A program made the translations under genes and the position numbers. Shown here one piece after another: positions 7,075 through 13,604 of a DNA stretch of 14,157 nucleotides (position 1 is its first letter; each line of letters opens with the position of its first letter). Under the pieces are notes generated by a model. The model was not told where the DNA came from, made no database searches, and worked only from the letters and a program-made list of their open reading frames with translations. Source of the stretch: a bacterium (lineage in GTDB: Bacteria; Chloroflexota; Dormibacteria; UBA8260; Bog-877); the NCBI GenBank assembly GCA_021817025.1, contig JAKAWF010000068.1, positions 1 to 14,157 of the forward strand. The letters are read 5' to 3'.

Positions 7075-7770
7075 ATGAGTCCGAAACCCGATTCGAGTGC
7101 CTTTGGGGCGCCGCCACAGGGCGCTTCGACAGGCGTTGGTCGCCACCGTCCCGGATCCGGTTTTGAGCCTCCTGGGCGGCGCCTCGAGCCCGCCCGGATC
7201 GCCGACCTGGGCTTGGTGCCGTCGCTGTCTAGCGAGGTCGCGGACCTGCTCGACGAGTGGGGCTGGGGCACCTCCGCCATAGGTGAGAGGTTGGTTCACC
7301 GCAGTGGCCCCCAGGTGATGGTCGGGCATGCGGTGACGCTCTCGTACCTTCCCGAACGCGATCTCGGGGCGGCTCTGCCCCACGGGCATCTGGCCCACCA
7401 TACAGCCGCTGCCCGGGCGCAACCGGGCGATGTCCTGGTCATCTCCAGCGCCGGGATGTTGGACGCCTCGGTCCTGGGGGGCGAGGGGGCGAGCTCCCTG
7501 GCCGCAGCCGGGATGGTCGGCGCCGTGGTTGACGGAGCGATGCGGGATCTCGATGAGGTGCGAAGCGCCGGAATCTCAGTGTGGGCCACAGCCGTAAGCC
7601 CCAGGAGTGGAGTCGGCAGGCTCGAGGCGGTGAGCCTGGAGGCTCCGCTCGCTTGCGGTGGGGTTCAGGTCTGGCCGGGAGATCTGGTGGTCGCGGACCA
7701 AGCCGGCATCGTGTTCGTGCCTTCGCTCCTGCTCGACTTGGTGGCATCTCGGATCTTGGGTCCCGGCTGA
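7075..7770 (+). CDS. RraA-like protein (HMG/CHA-type class II aldolase / oxaloacetate decarboxylase family)
   Basis: This 231-residue protein has the RraA/demethylmenaquinone-methyltransferase-like fold signature: the G-x20-RD-x2-E motif from Gly136 to Arg157-Asp158-Glu161, within GAVVDGAMRDLDEV, and the C-terminal PGDLVVADQAGIVFVP segment. Enzymatic members bind a divalent metal and catalyse retro-aldol cleavage of 4-hydroxy-2-keto acids or decarboxylation of oxaloacetate; the E. coli namesake is also an RNase E inhibitor. In this catabolic setting an aldolase/decarboxylase role is more likely. The ATG at 7075 is 2 nt after the M19 stop with no clear ribosome site, so translation is probably coupled. 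The first 35 residues are Gly/Pro-rich and unlike the family, so a later start remains possible. Confidence 0.82.
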   Translation: MSPKPDSSAFGAPPQGASTGVGRHRPGSGFEPPGRRLEPARIADLGLVPSLSSEVADLLDEWGWGTSAIGERLVHRSGPQVMVGHAVTLSYLPERDLGAALPHGHLAHHTAAARAQPGDVLVISSAGMLDASVLGGEGASSLAAAGMVGAVVDGAMRDLDEVRSAGISVWATAVSPRSGVGRLEAVSLEAPLACGGVQVWPGDLVVADQAGIVFVPSLLLDLVASRILGPG

Positions 7771-7781
7771 TGGCAGTGCCA
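7771..7781. promoter_or_regulatory. Dyad TGGCA-G-TGCCA directly after the RraA-like gene
   Basis: A perfect 5-bp dyad around one base lies immediately after the stop at 7770. It resembles another dyad, TGGTATGCCA at 7837-7846, in the same gap. Together they could be operator half-sites for a dimeric regulator of the second block, but the sites are short and no regulator gene is in view. Confidence 0.25.
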
Positions 7782-7810
7782 TCGACCGGCGCTCTGGACT
7801 GGGGCCGCAG

Positions 7811-7829
7811 GACGACGGCGAGCGTCGTC
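7811..7829 (+). terminator. 7-bp hairpin between the two enzyme blocks
   Basis: GACGACG (7811-7817) pairs perfectly with CGTCGTC (7823-7829) around GCGAG, 40 nt after the RraA-like stop. There is no T-run. It is a candidate end or processing point for the first transcript. Confidence 0.4.
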
Positions 7830-7836
7830 GATATGG

Positions 7837-7846
7837 TGGTATGCCA
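7837..7846. promoter_or_regulatory. Imperfect dyad TGGTATGCCA, possible operator
   Basis: TGGTA and TGCCA are inverted copies at 4 of 5 positions. The form is reminiscent of TGGTATACCA-type sites of GntR-family regulators. It lies 70 nt before the dehydrogenase start; a second hairpin (CACCA/TGGTG, 7849-7863) follows. Weak evidence. Confidence 0.22.
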
Positions 7847-7915
7847 AGCACCAACGGCTGGTGATGGGGGTGGGCGGGACCAGGTGCCCGGTCCAATGGT
7901 CATGGGGAGGGGAGC

Positions 7916-8605
7916 GTGCTAGATCGCGTGGCGGTGGTGACTGGAACGGCTCATGGGATCGGGATGGCGATCGCCAGCGGGCTGAGAGCGGATGGGGTCC
8001 TGGTCCACGAGCTGGACAAGGACACGGTGGACGTCACCGACTCCGAAGCGGTGGCGCGGTATTTCGCGGCGCTGCCACGGGTGGACATTTTGGTAAACAA
8101 CGCCGGTGGCGTCTGCGGGCAGACCTTTTCCCCGATCGAGGAGGTCGGCGACCAGGCCTGGCGAGAGGTGGTGGACGCCAACCTGACTGGTACTTTTCAC
8201 TGCACCCGGGCGGTGGTCCCAGGCATGAAGGAGCGCTCATTCGGGCGGATCGTCAACATCTCCTCGGGAGCGGGCCGGAGCGTCAGCCTGACCGGGATTC
8301 AGGCTTACGCAGCGGCTAAGGCGGGCCAGATCGGGTTCACCCGGCAGATGGCCCATGAACTGGGGCGCTTTGGAATCACGGTCAACTGCATCGCCCCCGG
8401 CTTCATCCTCTCCAATCCCACCTCCCAGAAGCAGTGGGATGGCTACGGCCCAGGGGGGCAGGCGGAGGTTCTGTCGGGAATCGCCGTCGGCCATCTTGGA
8501 CGCCCCGAGGACATCTCCCATGGGGTGCGCTTCTTCTGTTCGGAAATGTCCTCCTGGATCACCGGCCAAACCCTTTCCATCGATGGCGGCAGTGCTCTCT
8601 TTTAA
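7916..8605 (+). CDS. Short-chain dehydrogenase/reductase (SDR), classical type
   Basis: This 229-residue NAD(P)-dependent oxidoreductase has the SDR marks: TGTAHGIG cofactor loop at 9-16, NNAG at 61-64, Asn89, and the catalytic Ser117-Tyr131-Lys135 set (YAAAK). The C-terminus ends in TLSIDGGSALF, the usual FabG-like finish. It is about 15-20 residues shorter than typical FabG-like enzymes because the stretch after strand 2 is cut down, passing straight from VLVHELDKD to the VDVTD strand. The GTG start at 7916 has GGAGG at 7906-7910; no better ATG exists. It opens the second enzyme block after a 145-nt gap, and the peptidase gene starts inside its last 23 nt. The substrate is probably a hydroxy or keto intermediate of the pathway; not determinable from sequence. 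Confidence 0.92.
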   Translation: MLDRVAVVTGTAHGIGMAIASGLRADGVLVHELDKDTVDVTDSEAVARYFAALPRVDILVNNAGGVCGQTFSPIEEVGDQAWREVVDANLTGTFHCTRAVVPGMKERSFGRIVNISSGAGRSVSLTGIQAYAAAKAGQIGFTRQMAHELGRFGITVNCIAPGFILSNPTSQKQWDGYGPGGQAEVLSGIAVGHLGRPEDISHGVRFFCSEMSSWITGQTLSIDGGSALF

Positions 8606-9938
8606 CGCCGACGACGAGGCCTACCTGGCTGAACTCGCTCAATACGTGGCTTTCCCGAGCGTGAGCCGCGATGCCGATCCCGCCATCATGCGCGCCACGG
8701 CGGACTGGGCCTCCCAGCAGCTGGCCCTCGCTCACGGTCGGGTCGAGCACACCGCGGGCCATCCGGTGGTGAGGGGGGAGTGGGCCGGCGAGGCGGATGC
8801 TCCGACCGTCCTGATTTATGGACATTACGACGTCCAGCCGACCGGCAGCCTGGAGGAGTGGCACTCGCCCCCCTTCGAACTGACCATAACGGAGGACGTG
8901 GTGCGGGGGCGCGGAGTCTCTGACGACAAGGGCCCGGTGTACATGGTCATGAAGGTGGTCCAGGCTTTTTTGACCCAGGAGGGGAGGCTGCCCCTTAACG
9001 TCAAGTTTCTTATCGAGGGCGAGGAGGAGATTGGCAGTCCCAATCTACCGGCGTTCGTCGCGGAACACGCCAAGGAGTTACAGGCGGACCTGGTCGTCTC
9101 CGCGGACGGCGCCATCTGGCGTCCCACCGAGCCCTCAATCTCGCTTGGCTCCAAGGGACTCGTCAGCCTGACAGTCGAGGTGTCAGGGGCCGCCATGGAC
9201 CTGCATTCGGGGCGTTACGGGGGCACGGTGGCCAATCCCGCCAGTGCCTTGGCGGTAATTCTGGCCGGCCTGCACCAGGCGGACGGGTCCGTGGCGGTGC
9301 CCGGCTTCTACCAGGGGATCCCGGGGCTCTCCCCCGATCGCCGCGTCGAGATTGCCGCAGTCCCGTTCGACGACCTTGAATACGCCCGCCAAATCGGGGT
9401 GCCCGAGACCTACGGAGAGGCCCGCTATAGCACCCTGGAGCGTCTCTGGGAGAGGCCGACCCTGGAGGTCAATGGGCTGGAGGCAGGTGGCAAGTACACG
9501 GTCATTCCGCACCTCGCTCGCGCTCATATCTCCTGTCGTCTGGTCCCCGGGCAGGACCCCGGGGCCGTCCTTCAGATGGTAACCGAGCGAATCATGGCGC
9601 TGGCCCAACCGGGGGTCAGGGTAACGGTCCAGCCCGACCCGGGGTTGGTTCCCGCCTACATCCTGTCGGCCGAAAACCCCGGGGTCGTAGCCGCCCGGCG
9701 CGCGCTGGAGGCGGTGTATCCCAACCAGACTGTCCTTTTCGCCAAGATCGGGGGCAGCGTTCCGGCCACGGCCCTCTTCGAGAGGGTGCTTGGACTGAAG
9801 ACACTCTTCTTCTCGTTCTCCACCGCCGACGAGAACCTGCACGCGCCCAACGAGTTCCTGCGCCTTCATCGCCTCAGGGAGGGCATGCGCGCCTGGGAGG
9901 TGCTGCTGCGGGAACTGGCCTCCAGGCTGCGGTCATGA
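8583..9938 (+). CDS. M20 family metallodipeptidase (carnosinase/CNDP-like)
   Basis: This 451-residue di-zinc peptidase resembles the M20 dipeptidase group that includes carnosinases. Metal and catalytic residues are visible: His81 and Asp83 (YGHYDVQP), Asp114 with Asp115 (SDDKGP), the Glu147-Glu148 pair (GEEEIGS), Asp175 (SADG) and His420 near the end (DENLHAPNE). The lid/dimerisation domain lies at about 195-310, with His208 in DLHSG. Length is normal and there is no signal peptide, so it acts in the cytoplasm. The ATG at 8583 overlaps the SDR gene by 23 nt; no clear ribosome site precedes it, and GTG at 8592 is an alternative. Family members cleave dipeptides, including beta-alanyl ones such as carnosine, and peptides with unusual N-termini. 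It fits as an intracellular step after uptake. Confidence 0.92.
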   Translation: MAAVLSFNADDEAYLAELAQYVAFPSVSRDADPAIMRATADWASQQLALAHGRVEHTAGHPVVRGEWAGEADAPTVLIYGHYDVQPTGSLEEWHSPPFELTITEDVVRGRGVSDDKGPVYMVMKVVQAFLTQEGRLPLNVKFLIEGEEEIGSPNLPAFVAEHAKELQADLVVSADGAIWRPTEPSISLGSKGLVSLTVEVSGAAMDLHSGRYGGTVANPASALAVILAGLHQADGSVAVPGFYQGIPGLSPDRRVEIAAVPFDDLEYARQIGVPETYGEARYSTLERLWERPTLEVNGLEAGGKYTVIPHLARAHISCRLVPGQDPGAVLQMVTERIMALAQPGVRVTVQPDPGLVPAYILSAENPGVVAARRALEAVYPNQTVLFAKIGGSVPATALFERVLGLKTLFFSFSTADENLHAPNEFLRLHRLREGMRAWEVLLRELASRLRS

Positions 9939-10000
9939 TGACGCGCCGTGCGCCGCTGGGAGACCGCGCCACCGCTGTGACGCGGGGGTGTTGCGGGTGA
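9935..10000 (+). CDS. Possible 21-residue coupling ORF between the M20 and DUF885 genes
   Basis: ATG at 9935 overlaps the M20 stop as ATGA, and its own TGA (9998-10000) overlaps the GTG at 9997 as GTGA. The product would be a small, Arg-rich peptide ending CCG. It has no recognisable domain. It may only be a translational bridge that carries ribosomes across the 58-nt gap, or it may be chance; the double overlap is the only evidence. Confidence 0.25.
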   Translation: MMTRRAPLGDRATAVTRGCCG

Positions 10001-11700
10001 GCAGCGCCTCGGCCAGCCTGGAGCGGCTTAACCAAGAGTTCTTCGACTGCATGCACTCGATAGATCCGCTGAGCGCCACCATGCTGGGGGTGGCTGGCTA
10101 TGACGCCGCCCTGCCCGACCCGAGCCAGGAGGCGGCCGACCGGGATGGCGCCAGGGTGGCCCGCATCGAGGCGGAGCTGAGCCAGATCAACCGCCGGGAA
10201 CTGGCTCCTGAGGAAGCCATCAATCATGCGGTGATGGCGCAGCTGGCCTGGGCGTTACGCTCCAACCTTGAGGACGGGCTGTGGGCTGTGGATGCCTCCG
10301 CCGCCAGCTATGTCTCACCTCAGTCGATGGCGTTTCAAGCGATCCCCACGGCGCCCCTGGACAGTTGTCTGGCCGTGGCCGCCTACCTCGATCGGCTCTC
10401 AGGTCTCGGGGAGTACTTCGACCGTATCAGCGATCGCTACCGACTGAGCCTGGAGCAGAACCGGCGGTCGGCGGCAATCGGGATCAGACAGGCCATCGCT
10501 CAGCTGGACGGCCACCTGGGGCGAGCCGTCGAGTTGGACGTGCTGCTCAAGCCTCTGCTGCAGGCCGAGGTGGCCACAGACGCCGATCGCGACCGGGCCC
10601 GAGGTCTGATCGCGGCTCGGGTCCGCCCTGCGATGAGTCGCCTTCGGCAATGTCTTGAGGATGAGCTCCTGCCCGGGGCCAGGTCAGACTCGAAGGTGGG
10701 GCTCAGCTTTGTTCCAGGAGGTGATGAGGCATACGACCGCGCCGTGCGCCGCCATACCACCACAGCGTTGACTCCCGAGGAGATTCACCAGATTGGCCTG
10801 GATACCCTGGCGGGCCTCGAGGAGGAATGGTTGGAGGTCGGCGCGCGGGTCGTCGGCCCGATCTCCTTTGCTGACCTGCGAGACCGGCTGCGCTCAGACC
10901 CGGGGCTCAGGTTCAACACCGAGGGTGAGATAGTCCAGGTCGTGACCGGCGCCCTGGAGAGGGCCGAGGCAGCGCGGGATCGATTCTTCCCTCACTTCGA
11001 AATCGCCCGCTGCGTGGTTGAGGAGATCGATCCGGTGGAGGCGGGCAACGCGGCGCTCGCCTACTACCGCGGCCCCTCGGAGGGCGGTCGGCGCCCGGGC
11101 GCCTTTTGCGTGCTCACGGCCAATCCCAAGAGCCGCTACGTCTACGAGTACGAGGCACTCTCGTTCCATGAGAGCACGCCCGGCCACCATCTCCAGATCG
11201 CGTCGGCTCAAACCCTAACCCACATTCCTCTTTACCGACGCCACCTGGATGCAGAGGTTTGCGCCTATGTCGAGGGCTGGGGGTTGTACTGCGAGCGGCT
11301 CGCCGACGAGATGGGGCTGTACAGCTCCGACCTGCAGCGCCTGGGGATGCTCTCGTTTGACGCTCTGCGGGCCTGCCGTCTGGTGGTGGACACAGGGATG
11401 CATCGGCTGGGGTGGTCGCGCCAGAAAGCGGTGGACTTCATGTGGCAGAACACGGCGACCACGATGGCCAATGTCAACAACGAGGTCGACCGGTACATTG
11501 CCTGGCCGGGTCAGGCGCTTGCCTACATGGTTGGCCGGCGGGAGATCCGCCGGCTCCGAGCAGCCGCGGAACTTGATCTCGGGGCGCACTTCGACTTGCG
11601 CGGGTTTCACGGGGCCGTGCTCAGCGAAGGCGCACTTCCCCTGCCGGTGCTGGGTCAGGTGGTGCAGCGGTGGCAGCTGGGCCAGACAGGAGCGAGCTGA
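9997..11700 (+). CDS. DUF885 family protein, predicted zinc metallopeptidase
   Basis: This 567-residue, mostly helical protein matches the DUF885 family. The key motif is HESTPGHH at 391-398, an HExxxGHH zinc site, followed by a second glutamate, Glu426, in EGWGLYCERL, which resembles the third ligand of gluzincin peptidases. Catalytic activity is therefore likely but inferred; the family is poorly characterised and some members are annotated as carboxypeptidase-like. There is no signal peptide. The GTG at 9997 is preferred to the GTG at 9988 because GGGGG lies 8 nt upstream and a mini-ORF stop overlaps it as GTGA; the difference is 3 residues. It sits between two genes for other metal-dependent hydrolases, supporting a peptide-processing role. 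Confidence 0.85.
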   Translation: MSSASASLERLNQEFFDCMHSIDPLSATMLGVAGYDAALPDPSQEAADRDGARVARIEAELSQINRRELAPEEAINHAVMAQLAWALRSNLEDGLWAVDASAASYVSPQSMAFQAIPTAPLDSCLAVAAYLDRLSGLGEYFDRISDRYRLSLEQNRRSAAIGIRQAIAQLDGHLGRAVELDVLLKPLLQAEVATDADRDRARGLIAARVRPAMSRLRQCLEDELLPGARSDSKVGLSFVPGGDEAYDRAVRRHTTTALTPEEIHQIGLDTLAGLEEEWLEVGARVVGPISFADLRDRLRSDPGLRFNTEGEIVQVVTGALERAEAARDRFFPHFEIARCVVEEIDPVEAGNAALAYYRGPSEGGRRPGAFCVLTANPKSRYVYEYEALSFHESTPGHHLQIASAQTLTHIPLYRRHLDAEVCAYVEGWGLYCERLADEMGLYSSDLQRLGMLSFDALRACRLVVDTGMHRLGWSRQKAVDFMWQNTATTMANVNNEVDRYIAWPGQALAYMVGRREIRRLRAAAELDLGAHFDLRGFHGAVLSEGALPLPVLGQVVQRWQLGQTGAS

Positions 11701-11725
11701 CAGGCGTCGGCATTGGAGGAAAGAA

Positions 11726-12697
11726 TTGTCCAGAGTATCGTTCGCTAATCTGAGCCCAGCCCCAGGAGAGCTCCGTCGTGGCTGGGTGCGTATCCCCGGA
11801 ATTGAGCCCGCCTGGGAGATCCCGGCCGTGGTGATCCGGGGTCGCGAGCCGGGGCCCACCCTGGCTGTGACCAGCGGAATGCACGCTGCCGAGTATGTGC
11901 CCATCGAGGCAGTGACGCGGCTCACCCGCTGGCTCGAACCGAGCCGCCTCAGGGGCACCCTGGTCGCCGTTTTGCTGGTCAACTCGCCGGGGTTTTACGA
12001 ACGTTCCATCTACGTGAACCCGAGGGATGGGCGCAACCTAAACCGCTCCTTCCCGGGCGATCCGGGTGGTGCACCGGCCGAGCGGGTGGCCGCCTTCCTG
12101 CTGGAAAACCTCATAACAGGAGCCGACGCCTACGTTGATGCCCACTGTGGGGACCTGATTGAGGCGCTGAGTCCGTTCACCCTGTGGACCAAGGCCGGCG
12201 ACGGGGAGGTTGCCAGGATCTCGCAGGAGATGTCCGTGGTGTACGGGTTTGAGCACAGCCTGGGGGTGGAGCCGGACTCGGTACCCGGCGCTGCCTACGC
12301 CGCCGCAGCGCTCCGGGGAGTCCCGGGCATCATCGCCGAGATTGGCCAGCAAGGCATCTGTGATGAGCCTTCCGTGTCGAGGCACCTCCGCGGCCTCCAG
12401 AACGTGCTCTCGAAGATGGGCATGATCGACCCGGTCGGCCCAGCTCTTCCGGCGCCTGAGGCGATGGACCAGATGGTTTGGATGCGCACCGATATCTCGG
12501 CCACTTACCACCCCACGGTCAGTGTGGGAGATCGCGTGGTACGGGGTCAGATGGTGGGGGAGCTGCGCGACATATTCGGCGAGCGGCTGGTCTCACTTGA
12601 AGCCACAGCGTCTGGGGTCGTGGTCTTCCTGGTGACCTCGCTCGCGGTCAAGGTGGGAGACCCTCTGATGGGGATCGGGGTGCCTACTTCCACCTGA
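11726..12697 (+). CDS. Succinylglutamate desuccinylase/aspartoacylase family hydrolase (M14-like deacylase)
   Basis: This 323-residue zinc hydrolase is of the AstE/AspA type, which removes acyl groups from the nitrogen of amino acids or related compounds. Zinc ligands are His53 and Glu56 (SGMHAAEY) and His140 (VDAHCGD); the substrate-binding segment is DGRNLNRSFPG (101-111) and the catalytic Glu is Glu205 (AEIGQQG). A C-terminal beta-barrel of about 65 residues, common in this family, follows at about 255-320. The TTG at 11726 is chosen as start because GGAGGA lies at 11715-11720 with ideal spacing and the conserved domain begins soon after; upstream in-frame starts would overlap the DUF885 gene by hundreds of bases. 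It lies 25 nt after that gene and probably shares its mRNA. A deacylase for N-acyl amino acids fits the island; the exact acyl group is unknown. Confidence 0.9.
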   Translation: MSRVSFANLSPAPGELRRGWVRIPGIEPAWEIPAVVIRGREPGPTLAVTSGMHAAEYVPIEAVTRLTRWLEPSRLRGTLVAVLLVNSPGFYERSIYVNPRDGRNLNRSFPGDPGGAPAERVAAFLLENLITGADAYVDAHCGDLIEALSPFTLWTKAGDGEVARISQEMSVVYGFEHSLGVEPDSVPGAAYAAAALRGVPGIIAEIGQQGICDEPSVSRHLRGLQNVLSKMGMIDPVGPALPAPEAMDQMVWMRTDISATYHPTVSVGDRVVRGQMVGELRDIFGERLVSLEATASGVVVFLVTSLAVKVGDPLMGIGVPTST

Positions 12698-12728
12698 TCA
12701 CAGCCAGTTGAGGTGGTCAAGCCCTCTC

Positions 12729-12747
12729 CCAGGCAGGTGTGGCCTGG
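12729..12747 (+). terminator. Hairpin after the deacylase gene, nested in a wider inverted repeat
   Basis: CCAGGC (12729-12734) pairs with GCCTGG (12742-12747), 31 nt after the stop codon. Outside it, CCAGTTG at 12704-12710 is the inverse of CAACTGG at 12756-12762. No T-run follows. This may end the operon and also marks where the truncated MFS sequence begins. Confidence 0.4.
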
Positions 12748-13410
12748 CCCGAAGACAACTGGCGCGCCAGGCCTCGGCCCGGTAGACCAAGCAAGCTCCG
12801 TCTTAAGCCGGGTGCCCTGTCCTTGTCCGCGGTCGCTCGGGCGCCGCTTCCCATCGCGCTCTTCGAACTTGGCAACGTGGCCACCACGCTGCTGATCCTG
12901 CGCGCCACCGAGCTGCTCCACAACGGAGCCACCACCCTGGCCTTCGCCACCTTCCTGGCGATTCTTCTGTACAGCGGCCACAATGCCTTCGGCGCCGTGG
13001 TGGCACTTCTGGGTGGCCACTGGCTGGACCGCTCCAACGCGCGGGTGGTGTTTGCCGCCGGGGCCGGCCTCTACCTCATCGCCGACGTCGGCTTTTCCCT
13101 CAACCTGCACTCCCCCGCCGCGCTGCTGGTCGCCCTCGCCGGCAGCGGGATCGGGCTGGCCGAGACCGCCGAGTCGACGCTCTTCGCCCGCTTGCTGCCG
13201 GACCACCTCCGCGGCAGCGGCTACGGGGTGCTGGGGGCGACCCAGGCGGTGGGCGACCTGACCTCATCGGCGGTGGTCGGGATCCTCTACGCCCTGGCTT
13301 CTCCGACCATCGGATTCGCCTACGCGGCCGGCTGGGCGGGGCTCTCCCTGGTGGCAGCTCTGACGTCCGGGCCGATCAAGCGATCGGTTCCCGCCCCACC
13401 TGCCAGCTGA
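12739..13410 (+). pseudogene. 5'-truncated MFS transporter remnant (copy B, TM7-TM12 only)
   Basis: The frame encodes at most 223 residues from a GTG at 12739, about half a normal 12-TM permease. Six hydrophobic segments are visible (about 38-55, 70-92, 102-120, 125-143, 160-184 and 185-208), with a GGHWLDR motif at 92-98 between the second and third, the equivalent of the TM8-TM9 loop signature of MFS. The sequence around LFELGNVATTLLILRATEL resembles TM7, so TM1-TM6 are missing. No ribosome site precedes the GTG, which falls in the loop of a hairpin; the frame is closed by TGA at 12709-12711. The last 58 residues nearly match copy A at the left end of the window. A half permease is unlikely to transport alone, so I call it a remnant, though the frame is intact and decay must be recent. 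The start is uncertain. Confidence 0.75.
13219..13392 (+). repeat. Direct repeat, right copy (matches 1-174)
   Basis: This is the right-hand copy of the MFS 3' segment, in the same orientation as the copy at the left edge of the window and 13,218 bp away from it. It is gap-free with about 8 mismatches, only one of them in its first 117 bases. Similarity ends near the stop codon; the flanking DNA downstream differs completely on the two sides. Confidence 0.92.
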
Positions 13411-13466
13411 GCCACTGGGTTCAAGCCGCCTCTGCTACAGTCGCTGAGGCGATGGGGCCCGCCCCC

Positions 13467-13482
13467 GCCGGAGCGGTCCGGC
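13467..13482 (+). terminator. 6-bp hairpin after the MFS remnant
   Basis: GCCGGA-GCGG-TCCGGC is a perfect dyad 56 nt after the remnant's stop codon and 122 nt before the GTPase start. No T-run follows. It may separate the two transcripts. Confidence 0.35.
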
Positions 13483-13582
13483 TGATGGCTTCTACTGGGA
13501 CAGACAGCGCACCCAGAGGTAGCCATGCAGCCAGCCAGCATCCTCCGTCATCGGGTCGGGCTCGGGGCCGCGAATGCTCACT

Positions 13583-13596
13583 GCTCCTGCGGGAGC
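13583..13596 (+). promoter_or_regulatory. Small hairpin covering the ribosome site of the GTPase gene
   Basis: GCTCC (13583-13587) pairs with GGAGC (13592-13596) around TGCG. The right arm contains the GGGAG that serves as ribosome binding site for the ATG at 13605, so folding would hide it. The stem is only 5 bp, so an effect on translation is speculative. Confidence 0.3.
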
Positions 13597-13604
13597 CAGT
13601 TCTG

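Noticed and set aside
6137..7117. 326-codon minus-strand frame opposite the M19 gene
   Set aside because: Low-complexity shadow of a clearly recognisable peptidase; no family motif and no ribosome site.
12761..12768. Palindrome GGCGCGCC near the MFS remnant
   Set aside because: An 8-base GC palindrome is expected by chance in DNA of this composition and has no linked feature.
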